Positions 1-6,140 of a DNA stretch of 7,544 nucleotides are shown one piece after another. The notes under the pieces are model-generated. The model worked only from the letters and a program-made list of their open reading frames with translations. It was not told the origin of the DNA and did no database searches. Each line of letters opens with the position of its first letter. Position 1 is the stretch's first letter. This stretch comes from an uncultured Ruminococcus sp. (lineage in GTDB: Bacteria > Bacillota > Clostridia > Oscillospirales > Acutalibacteraceae): NCBI GenBank assembly GCA_902767285.1, contig CACXHC010000179.1, forward strand, positions 1 through 7,544, in the 5' to 3' direction. The position numbers and the translations under genes were made by a program.

Positions 1-93
1 TGTAAATTTAGTTGTATTGGTTCCGAGAATCTCAATTTTGATGAAGAATTTGATTTGGTAACGGCGATTCAATCACATCATTATTTCGAATAG
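1..93 (+). pseudogene. Truncated class I SAM-dependent methyltransferase (internal fragment)
   Basis: Reading from base 1 gives 30 residues and then TAG. They contain ENLNFDEEFDLVTAIQSHHY, which matches the post-motif II and beta-4 stretch of small class I SAM-dependent methyltransferases (acidic loop, FDLVTA strand, then a HHY segment). The Rossmann SAM-binding part would lie to the left of the window. In this family the chain should continue for roughly another 100 residues, so the gene is broken at the HHY segment. If one base is skipped near 91, the shifted frame reads RATREKAV and on to a TGA at 134-136. That resembles the helix expected after HHY, so a frameshift may precede the junction with the element remnant. 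The family call rests on a short segment; the truncation itself is plain. Confidence 0.55.
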
Positions 94-133
94 AGCAACA
101 AGAGAAAAAGCAGTCAGCACAGGTTGCTGTACT

Positions 134-186
134 TGAACGAGAAGCCCCCACCTCTAAGCGAAGCGTAGGTGGTGGGAGTATGTCAC
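134..186 (+). mobile_element. Right-end remnant of an IS200/IS605-type (TnpB-associated) element
   Basis: The bases from GAAGCCCCCACC through GGTGGTGGGAGTATGTCAC have the appearance of the right end that I associate with tnpB-carrying IS200/IS605 elements in Clostridia: a GC-rich bulged hairpin in AT-rich DNA followed by a short conserved tail. No tnpA or tnpB gene is present; the methyltransferase relic lies directly upstream. The frame from 93 stays open and reads EQQEKKQSAQVAVLEREAPT, which could be the last codons of tnpB or simply an open frame. The outer boundary at about 186 is a guess. In such elements this end also encodes the 3' part of the omega RNA. The assignment rests on remembered resemblance and structure, without a database match. 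Confidence 0.5.
145..176 (+). repeat. Bulged inverted repeat with a GCGAAGC mini-hairpin tip
   Basis: The left arm CCCCCACCT (145-153) pairs with the right arm AGGTGGTGGG (167-176), giving nine base pairs with T173 bulged out. The apical part contains GCGAAGC (158-164), a sequence known to form an exceptionally stable DNA mini-hairpin with two GC pairs and a GAA loop. Subterminal hairpins with a bulged base are the structures recognised by TnpA in IS200/IS605 elements. A smaller hairpin, CAGCA (115-119) with TGCTG (125-129), lies just upstream. There is no run of T directly after the stem, so a simple intrinsic terminator is less likely, although TTTT does occur at 187-190. Confidence 0.75.
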
Positions 187-272
187 TTTTATTATACTAC
201 ATACATCGAAACACCTCAATAGTTTTTGATATTATAAAATTGTCTCAATAACGAATATTTTTGTTTTTCAAC

Positions 273-301
273 TTGATTTACATTAAACTTTGTAGTATCA
301 T
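273..301 (+). promoter_or_regulatory. Candidate sigma-A promoter for the CarS-like/dikinase operon
   Basis: TTGATT (273-278) is separated by exactly 17 bases from TATCAT (296-301). The first matches TTGACA at four of six positions and the second matches TATAAT at five of six. Transcription would begin near 308, leaving a leader of about 30 bases with a ribosome binding site before the ATG at 339. In AT-rich DNA such matches arise by chance, so the support is the combination of spacing and position. Confidence 0.45.
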
Positions 302-320
302 TACAAAGAGATTTAACCTA

Positions 321-326
321 AAAGGA
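321..326 (+). promoter_or_regulatory. Ribosome binding site deciding the CarS-like start
   Basis: AAAGGA lies 12 bases before the ATG at 339. It is the only purine-rich Shine-Dalgarno match near any in-frame start. The alternative TTG at 261 has no such site and lies upstream of the candidate promoter. The spacing is longer than ideal. Confidence 0.5.
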
Positions 327-338
327 TATGATCATAAA

Positions 339-929
339 ATGCTAAGAACGATACTTATGATGTATGTAACACTTGTACCGGTTATTTTTGCCGGAATATT
401 CAATATGGCGTGGTGTAAATCAAATCTTCTGAAAACAGCAAAAAAACCTATTGATAACGGAAAATGTCTTTCTGACGGCAAGCGAGTTTTTGGAGATAAC
501 AAAACATGGAAAGGATTAATCGGATATGTTATCCTAAATAGTATTTTTTCAGTATTGTGGGGATTCATTTGCAGTATTTCGAATATAGAAAATTTTGATT
601 TTTTCTACATATATCATACAAATACAATTTTGTTTAACATTTTGGTTGGATTTCTGCTTGGTACAGCGTATTCGATTTTTGAACTTCCGAACAGCTTTCT
701 TAAAAGAAGACTTGATATTACTCCGGGTAAAACAATCAGTGGATTTTTGAAAATCTTTTTTGTATTTCTTGATCAAGCCGATTCGATATTTGGCTGTGCT
801 ATCGTTGTGTGGCTATTTTATGATTTAGGTATAACTAAATATTTGTTGTATGTAATTGTTGGTGCGGCAACTCATATAATATTGAATATGTTGCTGTATT
901 TTGTAGGATTGAGAAAAAATATGTTTTAA
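339..929 (+). CDS. CDP-archaeol synthase (CarS/DUF46) family membrane protein
   Basis: This is a polytopic membrane protein of 196 residues belonging to the CarS family. In archaea that family transfers CMP from CTP to an unsaturated archaetidic acid-type lipid phosphate, giving CDP-archaeol. Family signatures are visible in order: KPIDNGK (36-42), DGKRVFGDNKTWKG (46-59), LPNSFLKRRLDITPGK (116-131) and LDQADS (144-149). The last two correspond to the S-x-x-K-R and D-x-x-D metal and nucleotide motifs shared with bacterial CdsA. About five hydrophobic segments occur near residues 9-23, 60-80, 97-113, 138-160 and 166-190. The frame also opens at a TTG at 261, but that would lie upstream of the candidate promoter, so the ATG at 339 is preferred. 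The dikinase gene follows after 15 bases. Bacteria do not normally make archaeol, so the natural lipid or alcohol phosphate is unknown. The family call is confident; the substrate is not. Confidence 0.85.
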   Translation: MLRTILMMYVTLVPVIFAGIFNMAWCKSNLLKTAKKPIDNGKCLSDGKRVFGDNKTWKGLIGYVILNSIFSVLWGFICSISNIENFDFFYIYHTNTILFNILVGFLLGTAYSIFELPNSFLKRRLDITPGKTISGFLKIFFVFLDQADSIFGCAIVVWLFYDLGITKYLLYVIVGAATHIILNMLLYFVGLRKNMF

Positions 930-944
930 AAGGACAGAAAAACA

Positions 945-3449
945 GTGATCGTATTTTTAAATAAAAATGAGAATAATGATAAAAATATAGGAAATAAAGG
1001 CAAATATTTGCTTCAGATGTTGAAGGCAGGATTTAATGTTCCCGGAGGAATCATTCTGGATATTTACGCCTATGATGAATTTATCAATGATGCGGGAATA
1101 AAATCCGATATAAATAAATTGTTAAAAAATCTTGATAAATCAAATGTATCGGATATTTCACTAAAAATATGCCGTGTTTTGAATAACAAAAACCTTCCCA
1201 AAAAACTACAAAGCGAAATCGATAAATTTATCGATGACAAAAAACTATATGCTGTCAGAAGCAGTGGAAGTGCCGAAGACCTTGCAAACTATTCCTTTGC
1301 AGGACAATACAGTACATTCTTAAATGTCAGCAAAAAGGATATATGTAATAAGGTTATAGAATGTTATAAATCCATGTTTGGAGAAACAAATTTATCTTAC
1401 ATAATCAACCAAAATATTTCGATAGAATCCATGAAGATGTCGGTAATCATACAAGAAATGGTTGATGCGGATATTAGCGGAGTTTGTTTTAACATCGACC
1501 CTACAACAGGTATCGATAAACAGATGCTTATCGAAATTTCCGAGGGACTCGGAGAAAATTTCGTAAGCGGAAAAACCGCTCCCGAACAGTATTTCTATGA
1601 CTGGTACAATGATACCGAAGTAAAAAAAGAAAACGATGTTCCGCACAAATTTCTTTCTTCCGAAAAATTGTCGGAGATAGCTCATACATTTGGAAAAATA
1701 CAGCAGTTTTTCGGTTATCCGTGCGATATTGAATTTGCAATCAGTAAAGGGGTTCTTTATATTTTGCAGTCGAGAGCAATAACCAAACTCTCGTACACAG
1801 GCACCCCGTATATGTGGACAACTGCCGATTTTAAAGACGGAGGCATTTCTGCTACAATCTGTACTCCGTATATGTGGTCGCTGTATGAATATATTTGGGA
1901 ATATTCTCTCAGAAAATTTATAGTTGATTCGAAAATTTTGAGAGATGATGAACTTCCTCGCAAACTCGGCGAGATGTTCTATGGCAGACCATATTGGAAT
2001 ATGAGTGCAGTCAAAAAAACGATGAGTCAAATTATCGGATACAAAGAGCGTGAATTTGATAACGAATACGGAATTATCGGAAATTACAGCGGTGATGGTC
2101 AAGTAACAAAAATAAATCCGAAATCTGTTTTTAAGATGATAAGAATTGTATATCATCAAACAAGGCTTCTACATGACAGACAAAAAAATTCAGATAAATA
2201 TAAATCCGAATTGCTCGATAAATATTTTGAATATAAAGAAAAATTCGATACCGGAGCTATTCAGAATATTACTAACGAATTTTACGAAATTACCCACGAC
2301 ACCTATCTTAGAAGTGAAACAACATATTTTTGGCAGATATTCATAAATACTATTCACCAATCCATATATAAAGACAGCCTTCTCAAATATGTTTCCGAAA
2401 GTGATTATTTATCTTTGCTTGGAAGTATAGATAATATTTCGCACTTGCTTCCGTTTTATGATATTTGGACACTAACTCGCCACATAAGAAACGATAATAC
2501 AACAATGAATTTTTGGTTATCTCATTCTGAAAACGAAATAGCCGGAATGCTTGAATCAAATGATTTTTATTTGCCCGAAACAGCCGAAATAATTAACAAA
2601 TACGGATACCATTCCGACAAAGAACTTGATATAACATATCCGTGCTATTATGAAGAACCACAATCTGTAATTCGTGTAATAAAAAATACGATAACTCTTG
2701 ATGATTCTTTTTCACCCGAAAAAGATAAAGAAAATGGAAAAAAAGTATATAACGAAATTTTAAGAAACATAAAAGAAAACACATCTAATAGCAAATATAA
2801 ATCTATTGTAAAAAAAATCGAAAATATGAGACGTATGCTTTGGTGGCGTGAAGAATTTCGAGATGTTTCAACAAGATTTTATTATATGCTTCGTATGTAT
2901 ACCATAGAATACGCAAAATATCTTCAAAGCAGCGGAGTTTTTGAAAATTGGGAAGATGTTTGGTTCCTCAAAGTTGGCGACCTTTGGGAGTATATAAGCG
3001 GAACAATGAATGCGGATCAGCTGAAACAGATAATCGATAAAAACAAAATATATTACGCATCTTATCGAAATTATATGAGCGAGAACGAAATCGGCAGTAA
3101 TTTCACCGTAAAATCTGATGAAAATTCTTCTAAAAATACAATTAAAGGTCTTGGGGCAAACAATGGATCCGTAACAGCAACCGCAAGATTAATTAAAGAT
3201 CTTTCAGAGATAGACCGCCTGCAAGAGGGCGATATACTTGTTACAAAATTCACCGATACCGGCTGGACACCCAAATTTGCGATACTATCGGGTATAGTGA
3301 CCGAGTATGGCGGAATCCTATGTCATGCAGCAATCGTATCGAGAGAATATGGCATACCGGCAATTGTCTGTTGTAAAGATGCCATGAGCAAAATATCCGA
3401 TGGGCAAACCATCACACTTGACGGAACTACCGGAACTGTAATTTTATAG
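945..3449 (+). CDS. PEP synthase/rifampicin phosphotransferase-like dikinase without a PEP-binding barrel
   Basis: The protein has 834 residues. The N-terminal ATP-grasp domain (PPDK_N type, about 1-280) shows GNKGKYLLQML (16-26), AVRSSGSAEDLANYSFAGQ (103-121), SGVCFNIDPTTG (178-189), GLGENFVSGK (201-210) and DIEFAISKGVLYILQSR (261-277). A central region of unclear fold spans about 285-740. The C-terminal swivelling domain carries GGILCHAAIVSREYGIPAIV (789-808), so His794 is the expected phosphohistidine; 40 residues follow it. PEP synthase and PPDK have a further TIM barrel that is absent here. The size and order fit rifampicin phosphotransferase (about 865 residues), which uses ATP to phosphorylate the drug and releases AMP and phosphate. 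The central, substrate-specifying region is not obviously rifampicin-binding, so the acceptor is unknown. The start is GTG with AGGA ten bases upstream; the conserved N-terminal glycines leave no later option. It is likely co-transcribed with the CarS-like gene. The DNA is notably AT-rich. Confidence 0.85.
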   Translation: MIVFLNKNENNDKNIGNKGKYLLQMLKAGFNVPGGIILDIYAYDEFINDAGIKSDINKLLKNLDKSNVSDISLKICRVLNNKNLPKKLQSEIDKFIDDKKLYAVRSSGSAEDLANYSFAGQYSTFLNVSKKDICNKVIECYKSMFGETNLSYIINQNISIESMKMSVIIQEMVDADISGVCFNIDPTTGIDKQMLIEISEGLGENFVSGKTAPEQYFYDWYNDTEVKKENDVPHKFLSSEKLSEIAHTFGKIQQFFGYPCDIEFAISKGVLYILQSRAITKLSYTGTPYMWTTADFKDGGISATICTPYMWSLYEYIWEYSLRKFIVDSKILRDDELPRKLGEMFYGRPYWNMSAVKKTMSQIIGYKEREFDNEYGIIGNYSGDGQVTKINPKSVFKMIRIVYHQTRLLHDRQKNSDKYKSELLDKYFEYKEKFDTGAIQNITNEFYEITHDTYLRSETTYFWQIFINTIHQSIYKDSLLKYVSESDYLSLLGSIDNISHLLPFYDIWTLTRHIRNDNTTMNFWLSHSENEIAGMLESNDFYLPETAEIINKYGYHSDKELDITYPCYYEEPQSVIRVIKNTITLDDSFSPEKDKENGKKVYNEILRNIKENTSNSKYKSIVKKIENMRRMLWWREEFRDVSTRFYYMLRMYTIEYAKYLQSSGVFENWEDVWFLKVGDLWEYISGTMNADQLKQIIDKNKIYYASYRNYMSENEIGSNFTVKSDENSSKNTIKGLGANNGSVTATARLIKDLSEIDRLQEGDILVTKFTDTGWTPKFAILSGIVTEYGGILCHAAIVSREYGIPAIVCCKDAMSKISDGQTITLDGTTGTVIL

Positions 3450-3517
3450 AAATGGAATAAGTTACATACTGATGATAATACACATTCAGCAGGCAATTAC
3501 GATTTATTTTATAGTGT

Positions 3518-3524
3518 AAAGGAG
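3518..3524 (+). promoter_or_regulatory. Ribosome binding site deciding the racemase start
   Basis: AAAGGAG lies 8 bases before the ATG at 3533 and only 5 bases before the GTG at 3530. The spacing favours the ATG, so the protein begins M-R-K-L-G. The 80 bases between the previous stop and this start show no convincing promoter or terminator hairpin. Confidence 0.7.
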
Positions 3525-3532
3525 AAACCGTG

Positions 3533-4225
3533 ATGAGAAAATTGGGATTAGTTGGAGGAATGGGACCCGAGTCCACCATTCCGTATTACCATGATATTGT
3601 GTATGGAGTGCAGAAAAAGATAGGACAGAAGGTTTTTCCGTCCCTGACAATAGAGAGCGTAGATGTTTTTCATGTTTTGAAGCTTTGCGGCTATAAAGAT
3701 TATGACGGAATGACAGAGTATCTGATGTCGGCAATAAACAATCTTATTTGCAGTGGAGCCGACTTTGTTGCATTATCCGCAAACACGCCGCATATTATAT
3801 TTGATCGTTTGCAGGCTAAATCTTCAGTACCTATGATAAGCATAGTTGAATCAGCTTGTTCGGAAGCACAGCGTATCGGGTATAAAAAAATAGGACTCCT
3901 CGGAACTGAGTTCACTATGAAAGAGGAGTTTTTCAAAGCACCGTTTATCAAAAGCGGAATAGAGATCATGATTCCGTCTTTACCTGAAATGGATTATGTT
4001 AATGAAAAGATCTCGTCAGAGTTGGAACTGGGCATTGTAAAAAAGGAAACTCTGTTATCTTTTCAAGAGATAATTGAGCGAATGAAGCAGAACGATGAAA
4101 TAGAAGCAATCGTACTTGGCTGTACGGAACTTCCGCTATTGCTTAATGACAAAGTAAGTCCTGTTCCTTGTATTGATACTATGAAAATACACATTGACGC
4201 TTTAGTAAATGAGATTCTAAGATGA
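3533..4225 (+). CDS. Aspartate/glutamate racemase family protein (single catalytic Cys type)
   Basis: The 230-residue protein begins RKLGLVGGMGPESTIPYY, the hallmark N-terminus of the COG1794 amino-acid racemase family, which interconverts L- and D-amino acids without a cofactor. The canonical two-base enzymes use two cysteines, one in a C-N-T motif and one in G-C-T-E. Here the first site reads LSANTPH with Ala83, and the second is VLGCTELP with Cys197. From memory, the E. coli homologue (YgeA, L-DER) has Thr83 and Cys197 at the same positions, so a one-sided mechanism is a known variant. Length and both halves of the pseudosymmetric fold look complete. The start is the ATG rather than the GTG three bases earlier, on ribosome binding site spacing. 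The nitrilase gene follows after 22 bases, which suggests one operon. Family membership is secure; the amino acid is not predictable. Confidence 0.88.
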   Translation: MRKLGLVGGMGPESTIPYYHDIVYGVQKKIGQKVFPSLTIESVDVFHVLKLCGYKDYDGMTEYLMSAINNLICSGADFVALSANTPHIIFDRLQAKSSVPMISIVESACSEAQRIGYKKIGLLGTEFTMKEEFFKAPFIKSGIEIMIPSLPEMDYVNEKISSELELGIVKKETLLSFQEIIERMKQNDEIEAIVLGCTELPLLLNDKVSPVPCIDTMKIHIDALVNEILR

Positions 4226-4247
4226 TTATATAACTGGTATTATTGAA

Positions 4248-5081
4248 ATGAAACTGAAAATCGCAATTTTACAAAAACGGTCAAAAAGTCGTGATTTTAA
4301 GAAAAACATAGCCGATGTTAAATCATTTATGAGGGAAGCCAAATCGAACGGAGCGGATATACTTCTACTGCCGGAGTGCTATCTTACAGGCTATGATCTG
4401 ACAATGACAAATGATGAAGCTCTTACAGAGGCAGATTTATTTGAAATAAGAGAAGTTGCGAGTGAACTTGAGTTCGGCGTTGTTGCAACTGCCCTTGCAA
4501 AGGGAGCTAAGTCACCTCGAAACACTGCATTTGTGATCGACAAAAACGGAGATATCATACTGAAATATGACAAAGTACATACCTGCGATTTTGCAGATGA
4601 AAGGGTGCTTGAATCGGGCGATGATTTTCACGTCTGCGATTTTCACGGAGTAAAGCTCGGCGTTATGATCTGCTATGATCGTGAATACCCCGAAAGCACA
4701 CGAATACTTATGCTCAATGGTGCGGAGATAATTCTTGTGCCGAACGACTGCGGAAGTATGCACCCGCGTGTTCGGGCACTCTCTACAAGAGCTTACGAGA
4801 ATATGTGCGGCGTTGCTATGGCAAATCCGAACGGCGACAACGCAGGAAAATCCTGTGCGTTCAGCCCAATTTGCTGGGATAAAAACGGAAAATGTGTTGA
4901 GAATACTCTAATGCTTGCGGACGAAAAAACAGAGGGCTTGTTATACGCCGAATTTGATATGGACGAAATCCGAGAATATCGCGAGCGTGAGATGATGGGG
5001 AATACATTCCGAAAAGTGAAGGCATATTCGAAATTGGTTGACGATAGCGTGGAATACCCGTTTATACGAGAAGGGCAATAA
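4248..5081 (+). CDS. Nitrilase-superfamily carbon-nitrogen hydrolase (amidase/carbamoylase type)
   Basis: The 277-residue cytosolic enzyme hydrolyses a non-peptide C-N bond through a cysteine thioester. The complete triad is visible: Glu43 in LLLPECYLTGYD, Lys109 in LKYDKVHTCDF, and Cys142 in VMICYDREYPESTR. A glutamate-rich segment near 113-124 and an NPNGDN loop (193-198) also fit the family. Length is usual for single-domain members such as carbamoylputrescine amidase, N-carbamoyl-D-amino acid hydrolase and omega-amidase. Sequence alone does not choose between these. No good Shine-Dalgarno precedes the ATG, and the racemase stop is only 22 bases away, so translational coupling is possible. 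The next start codon (of a relic) is one base after this stop. Pairing with a racemase suggests amino-acid amide or carbamoyl derivative metabolism, but this is inference. Confidence 0.9.
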   Translation: MKLKIAILQKRSKSRDFKKNIADVKSFMREAKSNGADILLLPECYLTGYDLTMTNDEALTEADLFEIREVASELEFGVVATALAKGAKSPRNTAFVIDKNGDIILKYDKVHTCDFADERVLESGDDFHVCDFHGVKLGVMICYDREYPESTRILMLNGAEIILVPNDCGSMHPRVRALSTRAYENMCGVAMANPNGDNAGKSCAFSPICWDKNGKCVENTLMLADEKTEGLLYAEFDMDEIREYREREMMGNTFRKVKAYSKLVDDSVEYPFIREGQ

Positions 5082-5082
5082 T

Positions 5083-5343
5083 ATGAAAATAGCTTTCCAA
5101 AAGGCAAATTTGGGTAATGTATCGGAAATAAGGGACTTGATACAAGCTAAGGAATTGGAAAAATGACAATACATCATATTGAAGCAGAACTCGGACAATC
5201 TAACATTGAAGCAATTCGCCTTGACGTTTTTTCTAAAAAGTCCCTATGTATTGAAGTTGTATCATAAAATGGGGTTTACAATAACCGGTCACGCTGATTG
5301 GCGTAAGGGTAGGTTTTATTTAATGGAGAAATACATAAAATGA
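5083..5343 (+). pseudogene. Decayed GNAT N-acetyltransferase (internal deletion plus frameshift)
   Basis: An ATG with GAAGGG upstream opens a frame reading MKIAFQKANLGNVSEIRDLI, a typical GNAT N-terminus, but it ends at a TGA at 5164-5166. From 5205 another frame reads IEAIRLDVFSKK, the usual GNAT beta-5 region. One extra base near 5241 then returns it to the first frame as PYVLKLYHKMGFTITGHADW and on to FYLMEKYIK, stopping at 5341-5343. Both ends are recognisable and share a frame, but only about 87 codons remain where 150-170 are usual, so the acetyl-CoA-binding core is largely deleted. The old stop overlaps the next start as ATGA, which shows the two were once translationally coupled. No functional product is expected. 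Confidence 0.8.
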
Positions 5344-6107
5344 CAAACCAAGAAATTTTACAGATAGCATTACAACAGTCGGCATACGACTGCAACTGCA
5401 AGCCGGAGGATTTTCTATCTGAACAAAATATAGTTACGATATCGAAGCCCGACGCAAGAGCAAGAAAATATCTGCCCTTGCCGCTCGAATGCGATCTCGT
5501 TTCATACGGCAATAATATTGTCGTGCAGACAAGCGAAAGAATGCAAGCTGCCGTGACGGACTATATCGGCAGATACGAGCCGTACCGATGTTTTGAAGCT
5601 CCGTATATCAACGCACTAAACGATCTGCTTGCACCGTTTAATCTGAAGGTCTGCTTTATGGCGGAGTATTATCTGCCCGATATGACAAAGCTCAAAGAGC
5701 TTGACTGCGGTTATGAACTGCGTGTTTTGCAAAACAGCAATCTCGCCGATTTATACACCGAACAGTGGGAGTACTGCCTTACCTTCAATGATAGGGAAAG
5801 AGATGTGCTGGCTGTCGGAGCTTACGATAACGGAGAGCTTGTCAGTCTTGCGGGCTGCTCGGCAGACTGCGGAACGATGTATCAGATAGGCGTTGAGGTT
5901 CTTCCAAAATATAGGAGAAAAGGTATCGCTGCCGCCGTTACAAGCAAACTTGCCATTGAAATAATAAAGCTCGGCAAAGTGCCGTTTTACTGTGCCGCTT
6001 GGTCGAACATCTGCTCGGCGAGAAATGCGATAAAAAGTGGGTTTCGCCCTGCATGGGTGGAGCTTACGGCGAGAGATACAGATTTTGTAAGACAAATGAC
6101 TACCTAA
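5340..6107 (+). CDS. Two-domain GNAT family N-acetyltransferase
   Basis: The 255-residue protein has an N-terminal region (1-125) with NQEILQIALQQSAYDCNC, LVSYGNNIVVQTS and CFEAPYINALN, and a C-terminal GNAT fold. The acetyl-CoA motif A is GVEVLPKYRRKGIAAAVTSK (184-203), with the R-R-K-G-I-A pyrophosphate loop. It is followed by FYCAAWSNICSARNAIKSGF (216-235), the usual motif B helix. The arrangement matches a clostridial acetyltransferase family that I believe corresponds to GNAT_acetyltran (PF12746); acceptors are mostly unassigned. The gene appears intact. The start ATG overlaps the stop of the upstream GNAT relic (ATGA), and GGAG lies 11 bases upstream. Its DNA is richer in GC than the left operon (32 of 60 bases at 5521-5580). 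Acetyl transfer to a small amine is the expected reaction. Confidence 0.88.
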   Translation: MTNQEILQIALQQSAYDCNCKPEDFLSEQNIVTISKPDARARKYLPLPLECDLVSYGNNIVVQTSERMQAAVTDYIGRYEPYRCFEAPYINALNDLLAPFNLKVCFMAEYYLPDMTKLKELDCGYELRVLQNSNLADLYTEQWEYCLTFNDRERDVLAVGAYDNGELVSLAGCSADCGTMYQIGVEVLPKYRRKGIAAAVTSKLAIEIIKLGKVPFYCAAWSNICSARNAIKSGFRPAWVELTARDTDFVRQMTT

Positions 6108-6140
6108 TTCGTTTACAGCATTCTCAAGGGGAAACAAACC

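Noticed and set aside
145..176. Hairpin as an intrinsic terminator for the methyltransferase gene
   Set aside because: The stem is strong, but the T run is short and starts ten bases after it, and the sequence fits an IS200/IS605 end better.
1392..2159. 255-codon open frame on the minus strand inside the dikinase gene
   Set aside because: It lies antisense to a well-conserved domain, shows no family motif, and is explained by the codon bias of the opposite strand.
3450..3529. Promoter or terminator between the dikinase and racemase genes
   Set aside because: No -35/-10 pair with reasonable spacing and no stem followed by a T run could be found, although the composition change suggests that a transcription boundary may exist there.
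5227..5243. Programmed frameshift at the T- and A-rich run of the GNAT relic
   Set aside because: The relic also lacks most of its acetyl-CoA-binding core, so restoring the frame would not give a working enzyme; decay is the simpler reading.
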